64,000 bases of DNA from Pyropia haitanensis (GCA_008729055.1 SDUX01000001.1:1612001-1676000), one strand, 5' to 3'. Shown: positions 1-11,515, counted from the stretch's first letter. A program made the numbers and translations. Notes: generated by a model from the sequence alone, not told the origin.

Positions 1-348
1 GCGGGCTGCGCCGCCGCCGCGGCGCGCGCCGCGGCCGGTGGCGGGCGGCGGCGGTGGATGGCGGCGAGCGCGGGGACCCCGCGTCGGACGAGGCGCGGCG
101 CGCGTCGCCGGTCGCGGCGGCGCGGCCGCGCACGCCGGCGGGTGCAAACGGGGGGGAATGGAAGCAGCGGGGAACCAACCGCGAGGGCGCGGCCGGCGGC
201 GGCCGGCGGCCGCCGGCGGCGACCAGTCCCGCCTCGGCACCTGTCTGGCTAGTGTCAGATGCACTCATCTGGGAGGCGGTCGGTGCCAGCTGGAAGGTCC
301 GTGCACGGGCAGGCGCCCATTGGTCAAAGCCCTAGTTGATCTAGAGCA

Positions 349-368
349 GACGAGGTGAATACCTCGTC
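349..368. repeat. 8-bp perfect hairpin in a CCAAT-containing stretch
   Basis: GACGAGGT at 349-356 is followed by the 4-base loop GAAT and the exact complement ACCTCGTC at 361-368. A second small palindrome, CCATTC-G-GAATGG, lies about 20 bases further on, and a CCAAT word sits between them. It could be a protein-binding dyad or an RNA hairpin; nothing in the sequence decides. Confidence 0.4.
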
Positions 369-966
369 GCCAGACCAATCAGAGGGCTCCATTCGGAATG
401 GCCCGGGGGGGGGGGGCCGCAGCTCCCAGATCTGCCTGCCGTTCCGCGTGGCGAGGAAACCGCCAACGCTCTCCCCATCTGCCCGGCTCTGAGCTCTGCC
501 CCAGAGGGGTGTGCCTCGGCGCCGACCGCCGCCCAGCGGTGCAGCCGCCCGCCCCCCACCCTCCCCCCCCCCCCCCGCCCCCCTTCCCCCCCCGCCGCTC
601 TCCCGCCGGCCGCGAGTCTGTGTGCCTGTCGACGAGGCGGCCGCCAAAGATCCGCGGCGCCCCTCCCTCGCACCCCCCCCCGGTGGTTCCACAAACCAGA
701 TGAGGGGCGGTCCCCGTTGCCCCTCCTCACGCGACCTATGCATGTGCCTGCTCCCCCCCCGCCCCCCCCGCCCTTTTGTCGATGGGGCGGGGGGGTTGAC
801 GGGACACTGCTGGCGAGTGCGTGAGCGGCTGGCGCCCGTCGCGGCAGCCGCGGCGGGAGATTGCCAATCCCGCGGGACCGCCGCGCGGCAGGCCGCGGCG
901 CGGCCGCGCGCGCGCCTCCCTCGTGCGCGTCAACGTCAGACGGCCGCCCGCGCTGGCCGCGCCTGG

Positions 967-1028
967 TTTTTTTTTTTTTTTTTTTTTTTTTTTGTGTGGT
1001 GTTTTTTTTTTTTTTTTTTTTTTTTTTT
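967..1028. repeat. Twin T27 tracts separated by GTGTGGTG
   Basis: Two uninterrupted T runs of 27 bases each (967-993 and 1002-1028) flank the octamer GTGTGGTG. They are the only long A/T homopolymers in the first 20 kb and stand out against flanks of nearly pure G and C. On the minus strand they read as A27 tracts, as the tail of a retroposed copy would, but no inserted body or target duplication is recognisable. Confidence 0.8.
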
Positions 1029-1312
1029 GTCCCGCGCCGCCGCCGCCGCCGCCGCGGTGTCTCTCGCCGACCGGGATGGGCCATGCGCGGCGCGCACGTG
1101 GGTCCATGGAAGGGCGGCGCCCAGCCTCTCCCCCCCCCCCTCAACCGTTCCCCCCCCGCCCCCCCCCCCCCCACCTCGCGGCAAGATGGATGGAGCGGCG
1201 GCACGGCTCCACACGCCAGCCGCGCCGCTGGGCATGGCCCGCCGCCGCCGCCGCTGCCGTCGCGACGGGCGTGCCGCCGCCGCCCGCGGGGCTATCTGCC
1301 GGCGGTGGCTCC

Positions 1313-1356
1313 CGCCGCGCCGCGCCGCGCCGCGCCGCGCCGCGCCGCGCCGCGCG
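1313..1356. repeat. GCCGC pentamer tandem array
   Basis: About eight head-to-tail copies of a CCGCG/GCCGC pentamer. A shorter array of the complementary orientation (GGCGC) occurs near 1706-1735, so the two could pair across roughly 370 bases. Confidence 0.8.
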
Positions 1357-1420
1357 GCGCGCCCCCGCGTCCACGATGCGTGCGGCGGCCGCGGGCGGCC
1401 CGTCGGGCGGGGGGGCCGTC

Positions 1421-1460
1421 GGCCGGCCGGCCGGCCGGCCGGCCAGCCAGCCGGCCGGCC
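1421..1460. repeat. CCGG tetramer array, self-complementary
   Basis: Tandem GGCC/CCGG units interrupted once by CAGCCAG. The unit is palindromic, so either strand can fold on itself. A smaller GGCC cluster follows near 1490-1510. Confidence 0.8.
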
Positions 1461-1739
1461 CGCCGCGGCGTGGGGTGTGTGGCCGCCCGCCCGGCCGGCG
1501 GGCCGGCCGGCTCCCCCTCCAACGCCCGTTTTGTGGAACCCCCCCCCCCCCCCCCCCCCCCCCCCCACCCGCCCGCCCGCCCGCCCGCCATGATGGCCAG
1601 CCCATGACGCTGGCGTGGGTGGCCGCCCGCCGCGTGCGGCGGCCGCCCCGCGGCGGCGGACGTGGAAGCAACGCCGCCGCGCACGGCGGCGGCCGACGGC
1701 GCCGCGCGGCGGCGCGGCGCGGCGCGGCGCGGGCCGGTC

Positions 1740-1773
<34 letters not shown>

Positions 1774-3079
1774 GCGGCGGCGGCGGCGGCGGCGTGGCGT
1801 TTGCTGCGGCGTGTGCCGGGGGGGGGACACGCCCGCGGCGGTCTGGGAGGGCGCCCCCGGGGGGGGGGGGGGGTGCCGGCGTGGGCCGCGCGGCTGCCGG
1901 CGTGGGTGCCGGGGGGGGGGGGGGTGGGGGGGGACCGCCGCGGCGGGCGCAGGAAAGGGGGGTGGGGGAACGGCCGCGCCGGCCGCGCTGCGGCCGCCGC
2001 CGCTCGACGCGCGCGGCCGCCACGCCCACTGCGGCGGCGGCGGGGGTCCTCCCCCCCGCGGACCCCCCCCCCGCCCCCCACTGGCCGCCGCTCGCGGCGG
2101 CCGCCCGTTGGCGGCGTGCCCCCCGCCGTCTGCCCCGCGCGGCGGTGGCCGCCCCGCCTCCACGGTTTTCCTACCCCCACCCCCCCCGTCGCGTCCCACA
2201 CACGCTCTGGCCCGCGGCGCTCCTCTACCGGCGCCCCCCCTCCCGCGCCCGTCTCCCGCTACCGCCCACGCCGTCGCGGTGGGTGGGCGGCCGCCGGTGG
2301 TGGCCGCCGCCGCCGCGGGCGGGGGACGGCGTCTGCCCACCCCACCGGGGACTGGACGGCGGCGGCCGTCTTGCACACACACACCCCCCCCCCCAGCCGC
2401 CCTCCCCGCCGGCGGGGACGCGCCGCGGCGGCACGCGACGGCGCCCCGGTTTTCCGCCGCACGCCTCGCTACTCCATCTCTTCCGTGTGCTGTCCGTGAC
2501 GCGGTCCACGCGGGGGGGCGGGGAGTGGGGGGGAGGGGGGCGGGAAGGGGGGGGGGGGAGTGGGAGGGGAAGGGGGGGCCCCGCGCGCGGCGGCGGGGGG
2601 GGGGGTGGGGGGTGGGGGGTGGGGGGGGGGGGGAGCGCCGGAGCTTGCTGCCGACAAGGCGCGCCGCGCGTGGTGTTCCGTCACCCCCGCCTGGCGGTGG
2701 CCACACGCCGCGGGCGGCGGGGGTGCCGCCGCGGCGGAGGGTTGAAAAGGACCGCGGAGGGGTTGGGGGGGGGGTGGGGTGGGGGGGGGGGGGGGGGGGG
2801 TGCGCTGCCCCGCGCGCCGCCAGCGCGGCCGCCGTCCGGCCTCCGCCGCGCCTGCCGGTGCCTGCCCGCTCGTGTCGCGGCCCCCACCGGGGAGTGGCGG
2901 TGGTGTGGCCGGCGGTTTCCCTCCTCCCCCCCCCCCCCCCCCCCCACCCACCCCCACCCCCCCCCCCCGCCCCCCCCCTGATACTCTGTCCCCGACCGGG
3001 TGCGCCCGTGGAACGGCCGCCACGACGGGGGCGGGGCGGTGCCGTAGCGACCGCCGCCGCTGCCGCTGCTGCCGCTGCC

Positions 3080-3111
<32 letters not shown>

Positions 3112-3481
3112 GTTGGCCGCCCCGTTGGGTGTGGCGCGCCCCCCCCCCCCCGCCCCCCACCGACGCGGCGGCCGCGGCGGCCGCCGGGGTGGCCACGTCG
3201 CCCACCGCCGCGGCGCTTGCCGGTGTCCCCGGCGGCCGCGGCGCGCGGCGCGCCGCGGCGCGGCGGCTATTGGCGCGGCGTCCCGCCGGGAGGGGCCCCC
3301 TTCAAGTTGCCCACGCGCCCGCCGTTGCCGGGGGGAGCGGGGCGGTCCCCTCATCCCCCAGCCGGCCGCGGCCGCGTCCCCCCCCATTTCCCCGCGCCCC
3401 ACCAGTGGCAAAGCTTGTCGGGCCGCTCGTCTGCTGTGGCGCGCCCCCAACGCCGTGGCGAGCCCAACCGCTCTTCCCACC

Positions 3482-3611
3482 TTGCCCACCCGCACGCCCC
3501 TCCACCCCTCTCCCGCCCCCACCTCTCTCTTCCCCACTCCCTCTCTTCCCCCCCCCCCCCCCCCCGCCCCCCCCCCCCCCCCCCCCCCCCCCCTCTCTTC
3601 TTCTCCTTTTT
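3482..3611 (+). promoter_or_regulatory. Pyrimidine-rich tract upstream of the zinc-finger start
   Basis: Roughly 130 bases made almost only of C and T, ending TTTTTCCCAGGCGCC immediately before ATG at 3622. Similar C/T tracts precede several other start codons here, which suggests a promoter or 5'-leader feature. The final CCCAG could alternatively be the acceptor of a leader intron. Confidence 0.4.
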
Positions 3612-3621
3612 CCCAGGCGCC

Positions 3622-4074
3622 ATGCCCACCGACGGCTTCTCCCTCTTCCTCCAAGCGCACGCCACCCCCGGCGCGGCATCGGCGGCGGCGGGCGCCTCCC
3701 CCGGCCGCGCAGCCGCCGCCGCCGGGGCGGTCGTCCCCACCAGCCCGCTGTCGCCCGTGGGGCCCTGGGCGGCCACCGCCGTCGGGGATGGTGGTGGCGG
3801 CGGCGGCACTGGCGGCGGCGGTCACCGCGGCGACGCCACCCCCGCCGGCGGTCGGGCTGGCCGTGGGGGGGGCCGCTGGTCGCCGACCGGCCGCGCCACG
3901 CCCGCCGGCGGCGGCGGCCGCGGCGGGGCATCGCCCCTCCCGCCGCCGCCGCCCCCGCCGCTCGTGACGCTGCCACCCCTGCGGGTGCCCTTGTCGGCTG
4001 CCGCCACGGCGGGCAGGCCGCCCAGCTGGGCCCACACGCTGCCGCCGCTGCCGTCGGCGGCGGCACGTCGCGAC

Positions 4075-4117
<43 letters not shown>

Positions 4118-4658
4118 GGCCGTCGCGGCTGACGGTGCCACCGCCGCTGCCGCCGCCGCCGCCGCCGCCGTCCCTGGGGCGGTGGGACGCCGCCGCCCGC
4201 CGCACCACCCCGGGCTTTGCGCCCGCCGACGCGTGCCGTCACGGCGACGGCTGGTTGCACAGCGTCGCGGCCACGTCACCGGTGGGCTCCCCGACGGGCG
4301 CGGCGGCCGCAACGGCGGCGGCGGCGGCGGCGGCGGCGGAGGCGCCCTCCCCCCGCCGCCCCCGGCCTGGGCTGGCCGCCCCGCCCGCGACGGCGCCACC
4401 CGTCTCGCTGCCGCCGCTGGTAGCGACCGGCGGGCGGCCACGGCGGCCGGCCGGGCTGCCGCCGCCACGCACGCCCCTCCCGCGGGTGCCGCCGCTGGTG
4501 ACGCTCCCCCCCGCGATGGACGCGCAGCGACTCGCCGCGCCGGCGCGGCCGCCACCACCGCCGCCGCTGCGGTCGCCGGCAGCCACGCCGTACGGCGCCG
4601 CCGGGGGGGGCGCGCGCCGCCGTGGCTGCCGCTCCCGCCGCTGCGGCTGGTGCGGCCG

Positions 4659-4692
<34 letters not shown>

Positions 4693-5543
4693 GCAGCGGC
4701 GGCGGCGGCGGCGGCGCCGGCGGTCGTGAGGCCGCCGCGGCGACGGCGGGCGGCTGGGCCGCGGGCGGCACGGCCGGTGCCGCCGTGGGGGGCACGCCGG
4801 CGGTGACGACGGCGGCGGCACACAGCTGGCTGGGGGTGGGCATCACGCGGGGGGGCGGCACGGCGGCGGCGGCAGCGTCGGCGGGGATGCCGGTCGGCCC
4901 CGCCCGTGGCGACAGCGGTGGTGGCGCCACCAGCGGTGGTGGTGGCGGCGGCGACGGTGGTGGCCGCGGGTCTGCGACAGGCGGTCGGCCGCCGCCGCCA
5001 TGGAGCGGCGGGTGGGTGGTGGCTACCCCGCCCCCGCCCCCCCCAGGGGACCCAGTAGGCGGCGGGGCGCCCCCGTCCCCCGTCCCTGCCGTCCCCCTCC
5101 TCCCCCCCCCCCCCCCCGCACCCCGCCGCACGTCGCGAGCGGCGAAAGCCAAGACCCACCCCTGCGGCCGGTGCGGCCGCGCCTTTGGCGAGCGCTTCAA
5201 CCTCAACCGCCACGTGCGGGCGGTGCACCTCGCGCAGCGGCCGTACGGGTGTGGCCTGTGTGGGTCGGCCTTCCAGCAGCGGGACCACCTGCGCAAGCAC
5301 ACGGAAACTACCCACCAGCGGCTGCGCAAGTATGGGTGTGCCGTGTGTGGCGCCCGGTTTGGCTGGGCGAGCGTGCTGCGCAAGCACGTGGCGGCCAAGC
5401 ACCCGGCAGCGGCGGCGGCCGCGGCGGCCACGGCGGCAGAGGCCGCGGCGGCCGCCGCGGCGGCGACGACGGCCGCGGCGGCGGCGGCGGCGACGCCGCG
5501 CGTGGGCGCCACCGGCGGCGGCCGCGGGCAGGGCGTGCGGTGA
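3622..5543 (+). CDS. C2H2 zinc-finger protein (frame broken once)
   Basis: Three adjacent C2H2 fingers are encoded at about 5157-5402, each with the exact spacing C-x2-C-x12-H-x4-H (finger 1 starts CGRCGRAF, finger 2 CGLCGSAF, finger 3 CAVCGARF). They are followed by an Ala-rich tail and a TGA at 5543. Such proteins bind DNA, so a nuclear transcription regulator is likely, with targets unknown. The best start is ATG 3622 (MPTDGFSLFLQAH), right after a pyrimidine tract, but it lies in a different frame from the fingers. The frames join if the G8 run at 4603-4610 has lost one base; an intron of length 3n+2 would also work. The 450-residue segment ahead of the fingers is Ala/Gly/Pro-rich and has no domain. 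The gene converges on the M20 peptidase 330 bp away. The finger call is firm; the start and join are tentative. Confidence 0.8.
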
Positions 5544-5875
5544 CCGGGGAGCGCCGCGGCGGCGGCGCCTGTATAGAGACCGCGTGTTCCCCGCCGCGGC
5601 GTGCGGGCGTCTCGGCGCTGCGGGGTTGCGTCTGGCGCCACGCCCGCGGGCGGGGTGCGTGGGCGGCGCGGCCGCGTCACGGTCGCGCCTTGTGTGCATT
5701 TGCGTGTCTGCTCGCTCTAATTTTGTCTTGATGCAGCTCACGGGTGGGCGTGCCGCTCGCGAGACCGTATGGGTAGCCTACGAATGAGAAAAAGGACACC
5801 AAAACCAAAAAAGGGAGACCAACAAAAAGACACACACAGCACCCAGGGAAGGGGGGGCGCGCAGAACGGCGCAAC

Positions 5876-7690
5876 TCAAAGGTCGTCCTTCCCGCCGCCG
5901 CTGGCCAGCCCCTCTGCGGCTGCCCGGACAGCGGCGTTGGCCCCCTCCACCTGTGGCTTTTCCTCCACCGCACCCCGCGGGGGCACCGCCGCCCCCTCCG
6001 CTGCCGCCGCGGCGGCGGCAGCACGGCGGTGCTCGGCAGCGAGCCGCACCAGCAGCCGCGGGTAAGCGGCGGTGGCGCGGTCCCAGCTGGCCAGCCGGAA
6101 GAACTCGTTGGGCGCATGCACCGCCTCGTCCGCCGCGCCAAACGCAAACAGCGTCGTGTCGAGGCCGAGGTGCCGCTGGATGAGCGACACCACCGGGATG
6201 CTCCCGCCCATCCGGTAGTAAAAGACGTCCCCGACGGGCACGCCGTACATGTCCGCCAGCACCACCGCGGCGGCGGTGTTGGCGGTCGACGACCGGGGCA
6301 TCGCGTACGGGACGGCCACAAACGGGAGGCGCGACACCTCCACCGTCACGCCGGGGGGGGTGTGCGCCGCCACGTGCGCGGCAATCTTGGCCGCGATGTC
6401 CTCGGGCACCTGCGCGGGCACCAGCCGGCAGCTGACCTTGGCGCTCGCGCGCGCGGGGAGGACGGTCTTGAGGCCCTCGCCGGTGAAGCCGCCGACCATG
6501 CCGACCACGTCCAGGCTCGGACGCACCATCGTGCGCTCGTGGGAGGTGTAGCCCGCCTCGCCCACTGCCGCGGACGCGCCGACGCTCGCCAGCCAGTCCG
6601 CCTCGGTGACGGGGTGGGCGCCCAGCATCGCGCGCTCCTCGGCGGTCACCGCGTCGACGTGCTCGTAAAAGCCGTCCACGGCAATCGCGCCCGTCTTTGG
6701 GTCGTGCAAGCCCGCGAGCAGCTTGGCGAGCGCGTGCAGCGGGTTTTGGATGGCGCCCCCGTACGTGCCGCTGTGCAGGTCCCCTGTCGCGCCCGTGACT
6801 GTCAGCTCCACCGCCACGCTGCCGCGGAGGCCGAGGCAAACGCCCGGTGGCCCAGACGTCACCTGCCCGCCGTCGGCGGAAAAGGCATAGTCGGCCGCCC
6901 ACCGGCTGCCGTGGGTGGCCAGGAAGGTGGGCATCTGGGGGCTCCCAATCTCCTCCTGCCCCTCCAGCAGCAGCTTGACATTGACGGGCAGGCCACCCTC
7001 CCCCGCAGCGAGCAGAGAGGCCACACCCACCATCATGGCCATCATATTGCCCTTGTCGTCGCTGGCACCTCGCGCGTACAGCTTGCCGTCGCGAATGGTG
7101 GGCTCAAAGGGGGGGCTCACCCACAGCTCCTCAGGGTCCACCGGCTGGACGTCAAAGTGGCCATACAGCAACACCGTCGGCTTCGACGGGTCCGCCTCGT
7201 CCAACCAGTCGGCGTAGACGACCGGGTGGCCGCCCGTCTCGAGCACTTCGGCATGGCGGAAGCCCAGGGAGGTGGCAAACGCGGACGTCCATTCGGCGGC
7301 CGCCCGCACGTCGGGCGCGTGGGAAGACAAGGCCGAAACAGACGGGATGCGCAGCAGCTCCTTGAGGCCGTCCAGGTGTGCCGCACGGTGGCGTTCCAAC
7401 CAGGCGTCTACGGCCGTGAAGTTCGCCGACGACGCCGCACTGCCAGTGTCATCCACCGAGGCCCTAGTGCCAGTGGGCGTAGTGTTGGAAGAGAAGGAGG
7501 AAGAGGTGGTGGTAGTGGAGGCAGTGGCGGTCGAGACGGCATCGGCAGCGGCTGCCGTCGCACCCGTCCGCAACGCCAGTGCCGTAGCCAAGCAGAGCGA
7601 CACGGCCAGCACCGGGCGGGCTAGCCCGCCACACCACCGGCGCCGGCATGGCCGGGACCTCGACGGGGCCCCTGTCGATAAGGGCTCCAT
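5876..7690 (-). CDS. M20-family metallopeptidase (CNDP-like dipeptidase)
   Basis: A 604-residue protein from ATG 7690. Metal-site motifs of M20 zinc peptidases are in order: GHFDVQP (His178, Asp180), GASDDKGN (bridging Asp), GQEEIGS (catalytic Glu plus ligand) and, near the C-terminus, DEAVHAPNE with the last His ligand. A dimerisation-domain segment (LRGSVAVELTVTGATGDLHSG) lies between. Family members cleave dipeptides or N-acyl bonds. Residues about 25-48 are hydrophobic after an Arg-rich stretch, so a signal peptide or anchor is likely, followed by a Thr/Ser-rich linker to about residue 95; this suggests a secreted, vacuolar or membrane-anchored enzyme. The frame stays open 78 codons upstream, but the added residues are poor and lack an ATG. 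All catalytic residues are present, with no frame break. A T-rich stretch lies about 50-100 bases past the stop. Confidence 0.9.
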   Translation of the reverse strand: MEPLSTGAPSRSRPCRRRWCGGLARPVLAVSLCLATALALRTGATAAAADAVSTATASTTTTSSSFSSNTTPTGTRASVDDTGSAASSANFTAVDAWLERHRAAHLDGLKELLRIPSVSALSSHAPDVRAAAEWTSAFATSLGFRHAEVLETGGHPVVYADWLDEADPSKPTVLLYGHFDVQPVDPEELWVSPPFEPTIRDGKLYARGASDDKGNMMAMMVGVASLLAAGEGGLPVNVKLLLEGQEEIGSPQMPTFLATHGSRWAADYAFSADGGQVTSGPPGVCLGLRGSVAVELTVTGATGDLHSGTYGGAIQNPLHALAKLLAGLHDPKTGAIAVDGFYEHVDAVTAEERAMLGAHPVTEADWLASVGASAAVGEAGYTSHERTMVRPSLDVVGMVGGFTGEGLKTVLPARASAKVSCRLVPAQVPEDIAAKIAAHVAAHTPPGVTVEVSRLPFVAVPYAMPRSSTANTAAAVVLADMYGVPVGDVFYYRMGGSIPVVSLIQRHLGLDTTLFAFGAADEAVHAPNEFFRLASWDRATAAYPRLLVRLAAEHRRAAAAAAAAEGAAVPPRGAVEEKPQVEGANAAVRAAAEGLASGGGKDDL

Positions 7691-9530
7691 GACAAAGAGG
7701 ATCCTACAGGACGGAGGCACGAGCAACCGTGGACGCGCGAACAGAGGCAGCGGCCGCAAAGAGGTAGACACAGTGGCCACAAGGAGGCCGGGATACAGGA
7801 CGCAAGAAGGCGGAGATAATGGACGCAAGAAGGCGGGACCAGTGACCGCAACGCGGAGGAGTGGCCAGGAAGCGGGAACAGTGGCGACAACAAGGACGAG
7901 GCAACAAGGAAGCGGCCAAAGCACGGCTTGCTGCGGCCGAAGTGTGGGACGGCATCAATCATCGGGGCCCGCAGGTGCTGACAGCAGTCGCGTGACGGCG
8001 GCTCTGGAGCCTTCTGATCGATGCCCTGGCAGCAGCCGTGGGGCGGTCACGGTGGTGCATTTGAGCAACCTTTACCATAAATGGACATTGTCATGAGGCG
8101 CATACTCCAGCCATCAGAAAACTTTATATAATTCTATTCCACGCACCGCGTGGGAGCGAGGGCGGCGGGCGGCGGCCAGCTGAAGCGGATCGGGGATCGC
8201 GGGCGAGGAGGCTGGAAGACCGGGCCGACGGGAGGGCGGGTGGGTGGGAAAGCGAGCAGAAGGGAAAAGCGGGAGGGAGGAGCGGGCGAGCGGAATGGCG
8301 GGCACCTTGACGGGCGGTTGGTCCCCGTCGAGAGGTAAACGGGCGGCTATCTCGCCTGCGGACGGATGCCTCATGACATTGTGGCGGCAGACAGCTGTTG
8401 GCAATCGGCGAGAAGGGCCTGGTCCCAAGCCGGCTATCGAAAGGCAGGCGGCCGCAACTGTCGGGCATGTCTCGATCACCAAGAACACAGTCGGGCGCCC
8501 GCCACGGACGAGGCGCTCGAAGGCAACAGCAATGGGGCACCAGGAACGATGTAGAAAAAGAAGAATTGCAGCAGAAGCGCAGAACGTGGTCACCCTCGTT
8601 CGCGGGCTGCCGGCAACGCGGCCGCCTCGCAGGCACATCTTCATACCGAGTACGATCACCCCCCGTCGTCACCACTCCGCCAACGCCACCCGAAACAACC
8701 ACCAAAAAAAGGAAAGAAGAAAAAAAAGGGTCGCCCGTGGGATGCACCCACTGCACTTGTCATCTGCTTGTCAATGGCCGTGAAGGGAGGCACAGCCAAA
8801 ACGGATGGAGGGTGCGGGGGGGAGGAAGTTGGTGGGAGGGGAACCCGGGATGGACGACGGTGGCGGCGGCGGCGGCGGCGGCGCGGAGGGTGGCGGCGGC
8901 GCGCAGGATGACCGCGGCGGCGGCGACAACGACGCACCGTGCCAGCACGGACGCTCCACCCCCTGTCACTCCCGCGGCAACGCCTGCCGGCAACGGCAAC
9001 ACACGACACCAACACGTCCCCCCCACGGCCGCGACAGCCCAAGCCTGTCGGGGACCCCCATCGCCCGTCACCCGCGGGCAAACGCTCGCCACACCGACAC
9101 GGGCGGCAGCCGTCCCGACTGCAGCGTCAACAGTGCCCATCGGCGACCGCGACGCGACGGAAAAGCCACCACCGCCGTCGTCGGTTGCCGGTCGAGAGGC
9201 GCGGACGCACAGTGAAGGCGCGCCCGCCCCCGCAGCATGGCCGCCCAACCGCGTCGCGCCAGCAGAGCCACCCCACCGGCCGCCAAGCCCGAGCCACCGG
9301 CACGAGTGCCAGCCGTCTCGACGAGGTGCGCCAGCCACGAAACGAGCCCGACGCCGGCTGCCGTCGGCCGCCAGACGACGCCCCGGCAGCGGCGTCCACG
9401 ACGCGGCGCGCCTTGGCCGCAACGGCCGCCGCGGCGGCCACCGCACCTGCCGCCACGCGCCCGCCGCCGCCACCGCCGTGCCACCACAAGCAACGCACAA
9501 GGACCGCCCCCGCCCCCCCTTCCCCCCCAG
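7691..9530. other. Intergenic region with an AT-rich island and degenerate repeats
   Basis: The spacer lies upstream of the peptidase and downstream of the next minus-strand gene. At 7798-7813 and 7821-7836 the 16-mer GGACGCAAGAAGGCGG is repeated exactly with period 23, inside a purine-rich stretch with more diverged copies. At about 8057-8143 there is a short AT-rich island containing TTTATATAATTCTATTCC. Frames of 180-390 codons are open around 8100-9560 on both strands, but none shows a domain or a consistent composition, so I call no gene. The last few hundred bases probably serve as 3' flank of the gene ending at 9531. Confidence 0.5.
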
Positions 9531-11515
9531 TCAAAACGCCAGGTGCGACCGGGTGGCGTGGTAAAACGACACAAACCGGCGCCACGACACCCCCCCCCCC
9601 GCCCCGCCCCCCACCTCAGCCGCCACCGCCGCAACCGCGGCATCGTCCCACGCGCCACCGAGCGCGGCGGGGCACGGCAGCGACCGCAGCAGGGCGGCAA
9701 GGTCCTCCTCGCCACCGCCCTGTCGCCGGGGGGGAGGCGAACCGCCGCAGCTGCCGCCGCTGTCGCTGCCGCCGCCGCCGCTGCTGCCGCTGCGGCCGCC
9801 GTGACTGCGGCGCCGCCCACCAGCGGCGGGCGCGTCCGCGGCGGGCGTGGCCGCGGCGGCCGGGCCGCCGCCGCCGGTGGCGGGAAAGAGGCGGAGCCAC
9901 GCGGCGCGGACGCCCGCGCACCCCCCCCCCTCCGCCACCCCCCCCGCCCCACCGCCGGCGCCCCCCCCCGACGGCGCGTGGACGGCGCGCACGAGCGCGC
10001 GGCGGAGGGCGCCGACGCGGGCGGCCGCGCCGAGCTCCCCACCAACCACGGGCGCCGCCGCCGCGAGGGGAGAGCCGCCGCAGCCGCCCGCGGCGGCGGC
10101 CGCCGGTAGCACCACTGGCGCCCAGCCGCCGGCCGCGGCGGCGAGCGCGGCCGCCTCGGCGCGGCCGGCCGCGCCGCCGCCCGCCATCGTTGCCCACCGC
10201 GAGCCGAGCGCCCCCCCCCCCCCCCCGGGCGTAGTGGCGGGGAGCCGCCGCCGCCGCCGCCACCCCCCCCGCCCACTTCCCCCTCGCACCCCCCCCTCCG
10301 CCTGACGTCTGGTGGGGGCGGCACCCCCCCGCCCCCCAGGCCGTCCTGCGCCGCCACCACCGCCGCGACCGCCGCGTCGGCCGCGGCAGCGGCGGCGGCC
10401 GCCTCGGCGGCGTCGGCCTCGGCCGCCGCCGCCGCGGCGGTCGCGTCGACAATCAGCGCGGCGAGGCGCGCGTCCGACGCGGACCGCGCGGCGCGGAGGC
10501 GGTCCGCCTCGGCGGCGGCCGCCGCGGCGGCCGCCGCGAGGCGCGCCACTTCGGCGCGTGCGGCGGGGAGGGAGGGGTGCTCGCCGGGGCGGGGGGACGT
10601 GTCTACGCGTGCAAGGGGTGGCGAGGGGGGGGGAGAGGGGGGACCCGTCGGGGCGGCGGCAGCCCCAACCGGCCGCCGGGCCAGCGGCCGCGCGTCGTCG
10701 GGTGGCGGCAGCGGCACGGGCGGCGGGCTGGTAGTGGTGGCGGCGGGGGGAGGTGACCCAGAGGGGGAGGCCCGCGGTGGGGTACCCCCGCGGCGCTGCC
10801 GACCGCCGCTGCCGCCGGCCGGTGGTGACCGACCCGCCACCGCCGCCACCGCCGCCACCGCCGCCGGGCGGCTGCCAACCGCTGGCGGCGTGCTACCGCC
10901 GCCGCTGCGGGCGTCGCTATGCGCCGCGGGCGCCGCCGCGCCGCCGCCCAGCCGAGTCACCACGCCGCGGTGCCGCGGGGAGGTGGCCGAACCGTCGCCT
11001 GGCGGGGGGCTGCCCCCCGCACCGGCCAGCCCGGTGGCCACCCGACCCGCCGCCACGCGCGCCAACGCTGTCACGCCGCCGCCCCGGGCGGTGTCGCCGT
11101 CGCCGTCGCCCGCCGAGCAGTCATCCCCCGCTCCCGTTTGAGCCACCGGCAGTACCCGTCGAGGCGGGGGCGGCGGCGGCGGCGTCCCCCCAGCGGCGGC
11201 TGCTGGGGCCGCGACGGGTTCGTCGGCGCCCTCGGCGCCGTGGCCGGCCGCCGCCCCCTCTTCCCCCTCCGCCTCTCCATAATCCAGGAGCATTCCCCCC
11301 GCGGGCGGCACCACCCGCCGGGGGGGCTCCACCGCCGGCGGGGGGCTGCCGGCCGCCGGCACCACCACCCGCCGCGGCGGCGCCCACGACCCACCGCCGT
11401 CGGCGCCGTCGGCGGGCGCGGGTGGCCCGCCCCCGGCGGCGGGCGGTGGCGACGGCAGCGGCGGCGGCGGCGGTCTCGGGGCGGGCGACGCGGACGTTGG
11501 TGACCGCGACGCCAT
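9531..11515 (-). CDS. Unknown Ala/Pro-rich protein with coiled-coil and weak EF-hand-like end
   Basis: I do not recognise a family. Starting at ATG 11515 (MASRSPTSASPAP), about 400 residues are Pro/Gly/Ala-rich. Then comes a helical, probably coiled-coil segment (pieces such as AARAEVARLAAA, ADRLRAARSASDARLAAL). The frame then degenerates within the G/C runs around 10205-10320, and a second open frame resumes. That frame ends in DDAAVAAVAAEV, then VSWRRFVSFYHATRSHLAF and TGA at 9531. This end has the hydrophobic rhythm of an EF-hand pair but lacks the Asp/Glu calcium ligands. The two frames join if one base is missing from a homopolymer there; an intron is the alternative. Codon use (GC at third positions) and sense-strand composition favour a real gene, but exact boundaries and function are open. 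Confidence 0.45.

Larger units (their letters stand above)
1..3480. other. GC-rich low-complexity spacer without a supported gene
   Basis: Several overlapping frames are open on both strands, but they encode only Ala/Arg/Gly/Pro-rich strings with no domain, and frames on opposite strands are equally open, which is expected at this GC content. The segment holds G and C homopolymers, GGC triplet runs, pentamer and CCGG arrays, two T27 tracts and a short hairpin near 349-368. The first 480 bases have a more ordinary composition and contain two CCAAT-type words (ATTGGTC near 319, ACCAATCAG near 373), so promoter DNA is possible. I see no coding gene I can defend. Confidence 0.6.

Noticed and set aside
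1141..4260. 1000-codon minus-strand frame opposite the zinc-finger gene
   Set aside because: Only low-complexity Arg/Gly/Ala/Pro; no domain; opposite strand carries the conserved fingers downstream and the pyrimidine tract.
8398..9564. 388-codon plus-strand frame
   Set aside because: Thr/Pro/Arg/Ala-rich without motifs, overlapping an equally open minus-strand frame and the 3' end of the unknown gene.
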